Source: Acidocella aromatica (GTDB lineage: Bacteria > Pseudomonadota > Alphaproteobacteria > Acetobacterales > Acetobacteraceae). From it: a DNA stretch of 64,000 nucleotides. A program made the translations under genes and the position numbers. The stretch is taken from contig NZ_JACHFJ010000010.1 of the NCBI RefSeq assembly GCF_014201825.1, positions 1 to 64,000 on the forward strand, given 5' to 3'. This document shows positions 44,701 through 51,445 of this stretch, piece by piece; the first letter of the stretch is position 1, and each line of letters opens with the position of its first letter. A model generated the notes under the pieces. It was not told where the DNA came from. It saw nothing but the letters and a program-made list of their open reading frames with translations, and searched no databases.

Positions 44701-44908
44701 TGGGCGTTTGCGCCCTGTGATAATGACCGCAAGCGCAATGATTGTTGGCATGCTGCCTATGGCGACATCGAATACGCAGAATGCGCCACTGGGCCGCGCG
44801 GTCATCGGCGGGCTGTTCGCCGCGACCGTCGCGACACTGCTTCTTGTACCATGCGTGTTTGCGCTACTGCATGGAAAGAAGCACGATAATGAAGGAGTTG
44901 AGGTATGA
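41744..44908 (+). CDS. RND efflux permease with non-canonical proton-relay residues
   Basis: The protein has 1054 aa, a full-length RND inner-membrane pump with 12 membrane segments and two large periplasmic loops. The start MNAIVLIALKRPYTFVVMA and FPDIRVPVVAVVWSYTGLSP are family-typical. In TM4 the acidic pair of hydrophobe/amphiphile pumps (Asp-Asp in GxxVDDAI) reads Asp402-His403 (ILVDHSIVMIEN). In TM10 the relay Lys position reads Ala958 (GVATANSILVVAFA). Energisation may therefore differ. Substrate is unknown. The adaptor gene follows with an ATGA overlap, so the permease is first in the operon. Confidence 0.9.
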   Translation: MNAIVLIALKRPYTFVVMAILIVLYGVLSVMKTPVDIFPDIRVPVVAVVWSYTGLSPEDMSGRVIYYYERQLTTTVSNIEHIESQSLYGRGIVKIFFQPGTNVAAAQAQITSISQTVLKQMPAGITPPSVLVYSASAVPVLSLQVADPNMTATELYDIASNFIRPTLISVPGVAIPAPYGGSSKYVEIDLNQNALLSYGLSSQDVAQALRNQNIVLPAGDMKMGALDYFVATNASPVNVDTFNSLPIRQVGNAVITLGDVAHVYQGGPPQTNMVLVKGHQAVMIQILKSGNASTLSVVDGVKAKLPQLLKTLPPGVTITPLSDASEFVRASISDVVQEMITAAVLTGLAVLLFLGSWRSTLIVAASIPLSILASILALSWLGQTINVMTLGGLALAVGILVDHSIVMIENIDTHIEMGKSLEAAIIDAANQIIVPTFVATLCICIVFLPLFQLSGISGYLFLPLAEAIVFAMIASFILSRTLVPTMTAYLLRNQVGHGHQHESGAATNPLLRFQRGFERGFDRFRDAYKKTLVDYVRRRSLVISLFACGTVASMLLVAALGENFFPSIRSGEIEMHMRAPIGTRIEEAGKIAVLVNGAIRQILPGQVRNIIDNCGLPVSGINEAYSSTGTIGPQDCDIDISLVNDASPVQSFTDKLRRQLPAMVPGTQFTFLPGDITAKILNFGLPAPIDVQIQGRNQQANLAYAQSVVARLKLIPGIADVHIQQAYNSPTIRIDTSRTFALGTGVTEANVADNTLATLSGSGQTAPSFWLDVSNGVSRLVNMQTPQSQMTSLNQLESIPIDKGDGNPTGASPQILGGLSQISQVGSPQLVSHYNILPVIDIFASNQQRDLGAVNDAVLNVVHDTAGSVPHGSTVQVRGQARTMISAYSQLIGGLVLAVLLIYLVIVVNFQSWLDPFVILTALPTALAGIAWSLFLTDTTLSVPALTGALMCMGVATANSILVVAFARERLAVHGDAIKAAVEAGAGRLRPVIMTASAMIVGMLPMATSNTQNAPLGRAVIGGLFAATVATLLLVPCVFALLHGKKHDNEGVEV

Positions 44909-46125
44909 GCCGCTCTCGTGGATTGGTTGTAGCGTCTTCGTTCGGCGTTGCGGTTGTGGTGGTTGTGGGGTGGGGAATGTGGAGCCGGCATAGCGCTTTG
45001 GCGTCGTTGCGCACGGTTGCCGCGCAAGAGGCCGTGCCGCCGGTGCAAATCGTCTATCCGCAGCCGGGCGCGCCAACACATATATTGGACCTCCCTGGCA
45101 ATGTCGTTGCGTGGTACGAGGCACCAATCTACGCCCAGGTCTCTGGCTATGTAAAAATGTGGTATGTGGATTACGGTGCCCATGTGAAGAAAGGGCAGTT
45201 GCTCGCCACGATCGACACGCCTGAACTGGACGAACAATATGAGGCGGCGCAGGCACAGCTTACTGAGGCACAGACGAAGCTACAAATCGCATCGTTAACA
45301 GCGAAGAGATATGAGGCTTTGTCCGGCACAAAGGCCGTCTCCCAACAGCAGGTTGATGTTGAAGTGGCGAACGCGGCGGCGGCCCAGGCCAAGGTTCAGG
45401 CAGCCAGCGCTGATGTCGCCCGTTATGCGGCACTGGAAAAATTCAAGAATGTGGTCGCGCCGTTTGACGGTGTGGTCACGTCACGGCGCACGGATGTGGG
45501 TGATTACGTGAGCGCGGCCGGTGGCAATGTCGGTACTACCGGAGCCTCGACCGAGCTTTTCTCGGTTGCCGATATACATAAGTTGCGCGTGTTCGTATCC
45601 GTGCCACAGAATTATGCCGGGGCACTTGAGGACGGCTTGACCGCGACGCTCAATTTGCCACAATTCCCGCATCGCAGTTTTACGGCACAGCTCCTAACCA
45701 CCGCGCAGGCATTCGATCCGGCATCGCGCATGGTCACAACAGAACTGGTCGTGGAAAACCAAGATCAGGAGATATGGCCTGGCAGTTATGCCAATGTGCA
45801 TCTCGCTGTAAAGTCGGACCCCAGCATATTGACGATCCCCGAGCAAGCGCTGCTGTTCCGGGCCGATGGCTTGCAGGTTGCTGTTGTGCAGCCAAACGGC
45901 ACGGTCCATCTGCAGGACGTCACGCTCGGGCTCAATCTTGGAAGCACGGTGCAAGTTGAGAATGGCCTGAACATCTCGGACCGGGTGATTGACAATCCGT
46001 CTGACGGTCTGCTGGAAGGGCAAAGCGTGCAGATTGTAACGGGAATGAAAGGTATCGCCCTGCCGCCGCAGGATACGCATTTGGCCGTAGCCACGCGGCC
46101 GACAGCATCCGTGAGTGAGAATTGA
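44905..46125 (+). CDS. RND periplasmic adaptor (membrane fusion protein)
   Basis: The protein has 406 aa. An N-terminal membrane anchor (about residues 8-26) is followed by a lipoyl-like half (IYAQVSGYVKMWYVDYGAHV, KKGQLLATIDTPELD), an alpha-helical hairpin (about 105-175) and beta-barrel and membrane-proximal domains. No lipobox cysteine is seen. It bridges the permease and outer-membrane channel of the tripartite pump. Start ATG overlaps the permease stop. Confidence 0.92.
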   Translation: MSRSRGLVVASSFGVAVVVVVGWGMWSRHSALASLRTVAAQEAVPPVQIVYPQPGAPTHILDLPGNVVAWYEAPIYAQVSGYVKMWYVDYGAHVKKGQLLATIDTPELDEQYEAAQAQLTEAQTKLQIASLTAKRYEALSGTKAVSQQQVDVEVANAAAAQAKVQAASADVARYAALEKFKNVVAPFDGVVTSRRTDVGDYVSAAGGNVGTTGASTELFSVADIHKLRVFVSVPQNYAGALEDGLTATLNLPQFPHRSFTAQLLTTAQAFDPASRMVTTELVVENQDQEIWPGSYANVHLAVKSDPSILTIPEQALLFRADGLQVAVVQPNGTVHLQDVTLGLNLGSTVQVENGLNISDRVIDNPSDGLLEGQSVQIVTGMKGIALPPQDTHLAVATRPTASVSEN

Positions 46126-46130
46126 TCTCG

Positions 46131-47669
46131 ATGCGTCTAGCCAGACCTTGCCTTGTATTGGCCTGCGGGTTGCTTTCCGGCTGCGATCTCGCGCCGGCCT
46201 ATCATCCCCCCCAATTCATATTACCATCCAGCTATCGCGGCTCCGCGGCATTTTCTGTTGCGACACCGGATGATAGTCTTCCCCGTGGTGACTGGTGGCG
46301 TCGTTTCAACGACCCCGTTCTCGACCAGTTGGAAGACGAGGCAGCCAAGAATAACCCGAATATCCAATCTATCGCAGCGCAGTATCAGCAGGCGCGGGAT
46401 ATTGCGAGGGAGGCTGAGGCGGGCCTGTTTCCGAGCATCGGGGTAGGTGGATCATTTTCGGACAACAAACAGTCGTTCAACAGGCTGTTCCGGGGAAACA
46501 AATATACGAACAACATCGAAAGTTCGAATGTGATCGATGCGACCGCTTCCTGGGAGCCGGATTTCTGGGATGAGATCCGCAACCATGCCAAGGCGCAGCG
46601 GCAATTGGCGCAGGGTAGCGCTGCATTTCTCGCCTCGGCACAACTCAGCCTGCAAGCTGAACTTGCTAGTGAATATATAGCATTGCGTGGATTGGATGCC
46701 GAGCAAGCGGTCTACCAAAATGCGATTGGATACTATACGACGGCCGTCAATATCACGCAGATGAGATTTTCCGATAATATAGCTTCGGGGCTCGATGTCG
46801 CTAGGTCGCAAAATCAGCTGGCGGCGACTGAGGTTTTGGAGACAAATGTCCAAGAGAAGCGGGCCAAGCTGCAGAACGCGATTGCCGACCTCGTTGGTGT
46901 TCCTGCGAGTTCCTTCGTACTGCCGCCGGAAGCAGACGCGAATTTGACGGTACCGCAGATTCCAGCCGAATTGCCGGTCGACATGTTGCAGCGGCGCCCA
47001 GATATTGCAGACGCGGAACGTAAAATGGCGGCTGCGAATAGTTCGATCGGCGTTTCACGCGCCGCGTTCTATCCAAATGGCGCGATCAATGCCATCGCGG
47101 GTTTCCAAGATAATGGCATCAATCTTCTTACCTTGGCCAACAGCCTTTGGTCTGTCGGCGCTTCGATTACCATGCCGCTGTTTGAAGGCGGCTTGCGCCA
47201 TGCGGAATTGCAAAGGGCTTGGTCGGCCTATGCGGAGACGCGCGACCAATATCGCGCAACGATATTATCAGCATTCCAGGAGGTGGAGGATGCACTCTCT
47301 CTCACCAGCCTGCTGCAAACGGAGGCCGCCCAGGAGCAACAGGCTCTCAGCGCGGCGAATGAGGCCCAGAGTCTATCGTTGAAGCTTTATACAGGGGGGC
47401 TGAGCGATTATCTTGACGTGGTGGTCAGCCAGGAGTCGGCGCTGACCGCTGAGGTTGGCGCTGTGGATGTGAAGACGCGGCAACTTCAGGCCGCGGTTGA
47501 ATTAATTCGAGCTTTGGGAGGTGGTTGGTCAACACGCGACATGCCCTCGGCCACGCAGGCTATGTCGACGGGCTTGGCCTCGTCGTCGCTAAACTCCAAT
47601 GCCAGCCAAGCGGATGGGCAAGCACAAGAAGAGAACAAGGCGCCGACAAACGGCGCGTCAAGAACATGA
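46131..47669 (+). CDS. RND outer-membrane efflux lipoprotein (NodT/OprM type)
   Basis: The protein has 512 aa. The lipoprotein signal MRLARPCLVLACGLLSGC places the acylated Cys at residue 18. The mature protein has two TolC-like repeats (LEDEAAKNNPNIQSIAAQYQ, AELPVDMLQRRPDIADAERK) and GLSDYLDVVVSQ. It is the trimeric outer-membrane exit duct of the pump. ATG at 46131 starts the signal peptide; TTG at 46122, overlapping the adaptor stop, is a three-residue-longer alternative. The C-terminus ends in a Ser/Asn/Gln-rich tail. Confidence 0.93.
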   Translation: MRLARPCLVLACGLLSGCDLAPAYHPPQFILPSSYRGSAAFSVATPDDSLPRGDWWRRFNDPVLDQLEDEAAKNNPNIQSIAAQYQQARDIAREAEAGLFPSIGVGGSFSDNKQSFNRLFRGNKYTNNIESSNVIDATASWEPDFWDEIRNHAKAQRQLAQGSAAFLASAQLSLQAELASEYIALRGLDAEQAVYQNAIGYYTTAVNITQMRFSDNIASGLDVARSQNQLAATEVLETNVQEKRAKLQNAIADLVGVPASSFVLPPEADANLTVPQIPAELPVDMLQRRPDIADAERKMAAANSSIGVSRAAFYPNGAINAIAGFQDNGINLLTLANSLWSVGASITMPLFEGGLRHAELQRAWSAYAETRDQYRATILSAFQEVEDALSLTSLLQTEAAQEQQALSAANEAQSLSLKLYTGGLSDYLDVVVSQESALTAEVGAVDVKTRQLQAAVELIRALGGGWSTRDMPSATQAMSTGLASSSLNSNASQADGQAQEENKAPTNGASRT

Positions 47670-47723
47670 GCATCATCCGTCAATAAAGATGTGCATGAGG
47701 CTGGAAATGTTGCGGGGACAGAA

Positions 47724-48587
47724 ATGGCTTTAAGGGATATATTGGTTTATCTTGACGACTCGCCGGGCGGATTGGTTCGTATGCGCTTGGCGGCCGATCT
47801 GGCGCGGCGGCACCAGGCGCGCCTTGCCGTGCTGTATGTGATGCACGATTCTGATGCGCAACAACATAGTCTGCGCACCGCGGAACTCGGACTTCTGCCT
47901 GCCGCCGAGTATGCTGATCTGGAGGCTAGCATCGCGTCTCAGCACGATGGGGTTGCAGCACATCTTAAAGATGCCTTCGCGGAGGTGCGGGACAGCTACG
48001 CGTTGAAGGCGGAGTGGTACTGTGTCAAGGGAGCAAATGTCCCGCAGATCGTGATACAGCACGCACGTTGCGCGGATTTGACGATTGTGGGTGGCTATCC
48101 ACAAAAATCCAAAAATATCGATGATGATTATGCGCTTGCCGAGACGCTGCTTTTTACATCGGGACGGCCGGTGATCATCGTGCCTGTGGATTATAATGGC
48201 GAACATCTTGGCAACAGGATCGCAATCGGCTGGGATGCAAGCCGTACGGCGGCGCGGGCGCTTTCCGATGCGCTGTCTTTGATCGAGCGGGCGCAGATGA
48301 CTTCCGTCATGACAATAAATCCCGCGGAACTTGAACTCCACGGCGCGCTGCCTGTGACGACGATGGTGAATCATCTGCGCCTTCATTGCGACAATGTAGA
48401 AATGCGGCTGATGGAGACTGGCCACATGCCCATCGGCGACGCTTTGCAGGCGCAGGCAAAAAGCGATGAGGCCGATCTGCTCGTGGCCGGCGCTTGCGGG
48501 CATCTGCGGTTATGGAAGAAAGCTCTAGGAGGGGTGGCGGAGGATATTCTGGCCCGGCTGCAACTGCCCGTGCTTGTATCGGCCTGA
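47724..48587 (+). CDS. Two-domain universal stress protein
   Basis: The protein has 287 aa, two UspA-like domains in tandem. Domain 1 starts MALRDILVYLDDSP. Domain 2 (from about residue 160) has RIAIGWDASRTAARAL and ends with GACGHLRLWKKALGGVAEDI, the ATP-binding Gx2Gx9G(S/T)-like loop, here without an obvious Ser/Thr. Such proteins bind ATP or other ligands under stress. The start follows GGGGACAGAA. It lies 54 nt after the pump operon in the same direction and is probably co-expressed. Confidence 0.88.
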   Translation: MALRDILVYLDDSPGGLVRMRLAADLARRHQARLAVLYVMHDSDAQQHSLRTAELGLLPAAEYADLEASIASQHDGVAAHLKDAFAEVRDSYALKAEWYCVKGANVPQIVIQHARCADLTIVGGYPQKSKNIDDDYALAETLLFTSGRPVIIVPVDYNGEHLGNRIAIGWDASRTAARALSDALSLIERAQMTSVMTINPAELELHGALPVTTMVNHLRLHCDNVEMRLMETGHMPIGDALQAQAKSDEADLLVAGACGHLRLWKKALGGVAEDILARLQLPVLVSA

Positions 48588-48815
48588 ACCTGAAACGGCC
48601 TGTGCATTTCTCAGGGGGCACTGATAAATCTCTATCCACGCTCGAGATGCGGGTGACTAAACCGACTTTCGGAAACCTCCGCCCGTGGCGCCTTTACAGT
48701 TCTGCCAACTGTAATCTCTTAGTCTGTGCATCGGTACGGAAGCGAGGACCTGCCTTAAACTCGGTGCAAACAGTGTAGAGCTCGCATCCTGACCGGAGGA
48801 GAACTTGGATGCGCC
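48588..48815. other. Non-coding right arm of the island
   Basis: 228 nt after the universal stress gene with no convincing coding frame on either strand. A short minus-strand open stretch is not recognised. The stretch leads directly into the ISL3-like transposase remnant, so it is likely decayed mobile-element DNA. Confidence 0.35.
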
Positions 48816-49064
48816 GCACGTCGTTTCACCGGGTTTCACCGGCTGGGCTTACTTGCCTCGTTCGCTAGAAGGATCACACGCGATCTTACAGCGGTCATGG
48901 CGGCCATAACCGAACCATGCTCAAACGGACAGACCGAAGGTCAGATTACAAAACTCAAATTGGTACGGCGGAAAATTTACGGGCGCGCGGGACTGGACCT
49001 TCTCCACGCACGCTTGGCCGCCCCCAACAGAGCTCCGACAAAAAATGCTAACTTTTGCGGCTGA
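48816..49064 (+). pseudogene. C-terminal remnant of an ISL3-like transposase
   Basis: An in-frame plus-strand stretch without a start codon ends in TGA at 49062-49064. It includes LGLLASFARRITRDLTAVMA, then AITEPCSNGQTEGQITKLKL and RRKIYGRAGLDLLHARL. This is the well-known ISL3-family ending (WSNGQxEGQxxxLKxxKRxMYGRAxxDLLRxRx). The catalytic core is missing. The last codons overlap the ispA 3' end on the other strand, so the true IS/chromosome junction must lie just upstream of about 49048. Confidence 0.8.
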
Positions 49065-49953
49065 CCGTGAAGCGGGCCAGGGCTTTCAGCAGGTCGGCCT
49101 TCTCGCCGAAGCTCTCCAGATGCCCGGCGGCCTGTTCGGCCATCAGCTCGGCCTGCGCCTTGGCGCGCTCCAGGCCGAGGATGGAGACCATGGTGGCCTT
49201 GCCCTGGGCAAGATCCTTGCCTGCGGTCTTGCCCAGCGTCGCGGCATCGGCGATCTCGTCCAGAACGTCGTCATAGATCTGGAACGCGCCGCCCAGCTCG
49301 CGGCCATAAGCGGCTATGAAATGGCGCTGCGCGGAGCTGGCGCGACCCAGAATGGCCCCGGCCTCTGCGGCAAACTGGATCAAACGGCCGGTTTTCAGCG
49401 CCTGGAGACGGGTGATCTCGGCCCCGGTGAGCTGCTTGCCCTCGGACTCCATATCGATCATCTGCCCACCGACCATGCCGCGCATGCCGCTCGCCGCCGC
49501 CAGGGCCAGCACCAGCTCGCAACGCGCTTCCGCGTCATCATGGGTATCGGGCTCGGCCAGCACCTCGAAGGCGCGGGTCTGCAACGCGTCTCCGGCCAGG
49601 ATGGCGGTCGCCTCGTCGTATTTCTTGTGGCAACTCGGCTGGCCACGGCGCAGATCGTCATCGTCCATCGCGGGCAGATCGTCATGCACCAGCGAGTAGG
49701 CGTGGAGCATCTCCACCGCCGCCGCCACGCGGGCCGCACAGGTCTTGTTCACCGCGAACAGACTGGCGACTTCCATCACCAGGAAGGCGCGCAGGCGCTT
49801 GCCGCCATTCAGCACACCATAGCGCATCGCCTCGATCAGCTTCGCCTCGGCGGTTTCCGGCACGGGGAGTAGCGCGTCGAGCTGCGCCTCCACCAGACGG
49901 GCGGTTTCGGCCATGGCTGCGGCCAGGGCGTCGGTATGCTGCTTATGCGCCAT
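49048..49953 (-). CDS. ispA: (2E,6E)-farnesyl diphosphate synthase
   Basis: The protein has 301 aa and is a short-chain prenyl diphosphate synthase with first Asp-rich motif in YSLVHDDLPAMDDDDLRRGQ (Asp91 onward) and second IYDDVLDEIAD. The sequence around the first motif is like E. coli IspA, so FPP is the likely product, although a GGPP synthase cannot be excluded. FPP is the substrate for HpnD in the nearby hopanoid cluster. ATG at 49953 is 5 nt after xseB. Its 3' end abuts the ISL3-like remnant; the C-terminus ARFTVSRKS looks complete. Confidence 0.92.
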   Translation of the reverse strand: MAHKQHTDALAAAMAETARLVEAQLDALLPVPETAEAKLIEAMRYGVLNGGKRLRAFLVMEVASLFAVNKTCAARVAAAVEMLHAYSLVHDDLPAMDDDDLRRGQPSCHKKYDEATAILAGDALQTRAFEVLAEPDTHDDAEARCELVLALAAASGMRGMVGGQMIDMESEGKQLTGAEITRLQALKTGRLIQFAAEAGAILGRASSAQRHFIAAYGRELGGAFQIYDDVLDEIADAATLGKTAGKDLAQGKATMVSILGLERAKAQAELMAEQAAGHLESFGEKADLLKALARFTVSRKS

Positions 49954-49958
49954 GAAAA

Positions 49959-50195
49959 TCAGTCCTCGTTCTTCAGGGTCAGCGAACCGTCGGCACGGGC
50001 CACGATGGCCTGCACGCGCGCCTCGGCCTGCGCCAGCTTTTCCTCGCAATGCTTCTTCAGCGCCGCGCCGCGCTCATAGGCGGAGATGGCATCCTCCAGC
50101 TTCTGCTGGCCGGATTCCAACCCTCGCACGATCGCTTCCAGCGCGGCCAGGGCTTCCTCGAACGACATTGCGGCAATATCAGCGTTCTGCGTCAT
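49959..50195 (-). CDS. xseB: Exodeoxyribonuclease VII small subunit
   Basis: The protein has 78 aa. Family signatures are MSFEEALAALEAIVRGLESG followed by LEDAISAYERGAALKKHCEE and LAQAEARVQAI. XseB binds XseA to form the single-strand-specific exonuclease VII. It sits 30 nt after the HDAC-family gene and 5 nt before ispA, a neighbourhood common in Alphaproteobacteria. xseA is not in the window. Confidence 0.95.
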   Translation of the reverse strand: MTQNADIAAMSFEEALAALEAIVRGLESGQQKLEDAISAYERGAALKKHCEEKLAQAEARVQAIVARADGSLTLKNED

Positions 50196-50225
50196 GCTCC
50201 CTCACGTACAAGGGCGGCGGCAAAA

Positions 50226-51152
50226 TCACAACCGCATCAGCGCGCGCACATGCGCAGCCGTGCTTTGCGCCAGGGCGGTAAGGTCGTAGCCACCCTCCAG
50301 CAGCGAGACCACGCGCTTCGGGCAGCTGGCATCGGCCACCTCCAGCAGCGCCTGGGTGATCCAGGTGAAATCCGCCTCGCGCAGGCGCAGCTGGGCCATC
50401 GGGTCGGCGGCATGGGCGTCGAACCCGGCGGAGATGATCAGCAGCTCCGGTGCGAAGGCCGAGAGACGCGGGATGATCTGCGTCTCCCACGCGCCACGGA
50501 ACACCTCGCCCGTGGAGCCCTGGGGCAGCGGCACGTTGATGATGTTGTTGGCGACGCCCCGCTCCGTGGGCTGGCCGGTGCCGGGGAAGATCGCCGCTTG
50601 ATGGGTGGAGGCGTAGAACAGCCCTGCATCCTGGCCGAACATATGCTGGGTGCCGTTGCCGTGATGCACGTCGAAATCCACCACGGCGACGCGCGTGATC
50701 CCCCAGCGCGCCCGTGCGTGCAGCGCAGCCACGGCGGCGTTGTTGAAGAAGCAGAAGCCCATGGCGCGGTCATGCTCGGCATGGTGGCCGGGCGGGCGCA
50801 TGGCGACGAACCCCGCCTCGGCCCAACCTTCAAACACCGCATCCACTGCCGCGCACGCGCCGCCGGCGGAGCGCAGTGCGGCCTCCAACGTGCCGGGGCC
50901 GAATACCGTGTCACCATCGATCACCGTGTCCCGGTCTTTGGGCATGGCGAAGATCGCGCTCACATAATCGGCGTCATGCACTGCCCTGAGTTGGGCGGTG
51001 GTGGCCTGGGGGGCGACCTCGCGCAGCAGGGGGGCGAATTCCGGCGCCTCCAGCGCGCGCAGTACAACACGGATACGATTGGCGCATTCGGGGTGGTCCA
51101 ACCCGGTATCATGCGCCAGGGCGGAGGGGTGGGTGAAGAGGGCGACGCTCAT
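50226..51152 (-). CDS. Histone-deacetylase-superfamily amidohydrolase
   Basis: The protein has 308 aa and the arginase/deacetylase fold. The catalytic His pair is in PPGHHAEHD (His123-His124), zinc ligands lie in VVDFDVHHGNGT (Asp161, His163) and SAGFDAHAADP, and the C-terminal LEGGYDL supplies the Gly-Gly-Tyr motif. Bacterial members deacetylate polyamines, small acetyl-amides or proteins; the substrate is not known here. It overlaps the TusA-like gene (ATGA) and precedes xseB. Confidence 0.9.
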   Translation of the reverse strand: MSVALFTHPSALAHDTGLDHPECANRIRVVLRALEAPEFAPLLREVAPQATTAQLRAVHDADYVSAIFAMPKDRDTVIDGDTVFGPGTLEAALRSAGGACAAVDAVFEGWAEAGFVAMRPPGHHAEHDRAMGFCFFNNAAVAALHARARWGITRVAVVDFDVHHGNGTQHMFGQDAGLFYASTHQAAIFPGTGQPTERGVANNIINVPLPQGSTGEVFRGAWETQIIPRLSAFAPELLIISAGFDAHAADPMAQLRLREADFTWITQALLEVADASCPKRVVSLLEGGYDLTALAQSTAAHVRALMRL

Positions 51153-51382
51153 GGCGTCTCACCCCGTTTCACGGAAAAACTGAACACGCCGCGGCTCTCG
51201 CTGGCGGCGATCAGGGCATGGCCGGAGGCTAGGCAGTAGTCACGAAAATCGGCGACCGCGCCGGGGTCGGTGGCCAGCACCCGGAGTTTTTCGCCCGGCT
51301 CCATCCCGCGCAGCGCCTTGGCGGCGCGGAGCACGGGGATCGGCGATTTTTGATATTGCGCATCTATTAGACGTTCACCCAT
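51149..51382 (-). CDS. TusA-like protein lacking the catalytic cysteine
   Basis: The protein has 77 aa with the two-layer TusA/SirA layout (motif in DAQYQKSPIPVLRAAKALRG). The family active-site CPxP is SPIP here: Ser13 (TCG codon) replaces the Cys that carries persulfide. The remainder, including PGEKLRVLATDPGAVADF and the C-terminal FSFSVKRGE, follows the family. ATG at 51382 gives the usual length; ATG at 51394 and TTG at 51418 are also in frame. It is translationally coupled to the HDAC-family gene. Sulfur relay by this protein is unlikely by the usual chemistry. Confidence 0.72.
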   Translation of the reverse strand: MGERLIDAQYQKSPIPVLRAAKALRGMEPGEKLRVLATDPGAVADFRDYCLASGHALIAASESRGVFSFSVKRGETP

Positions 51383-51445
51383 GACAACAAACATGCGCCC
51401 GGATTCGGGCTTGAGCAAGGCGTGAATTCAGCCGACAAGGCGGGC

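Larger units (their letters stand above)
39027..49064. mobile_element. Lower-GC genomic island with transposase scraps at both ends
   Basis: Between shc and ispA the base composition drops visibly: codons such as ATA, TTA and AAT, rare in the flanking genes, become common. The segment carries a two-component system, an RND efflux operon and a universal stress protein. It begins with the 3' end of an IS630-like transposase (minus strand) and finishes with the 3' end of an ISL3-like transposase (plus strand). No integrase, tRNA or direct repeat was recognised. Horizontal acquisition through IS-mediated events is inferred from this layout. Confidence 0.65.

Noticed and set aside
41744-44908. Heavy-metal (CusA/CzcA) assignment for the RND pump
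   Set aside because: The sequence around TM4 and TM10 does not match a clear metal-pump signature, and no metal chaperone or metal-binding adaptor accompanies it.
48657-48839. Short minus-strand open frame in the right arm of the island
   Set aside because: No start context, no recognisable family and overlap with the transposase remnant.
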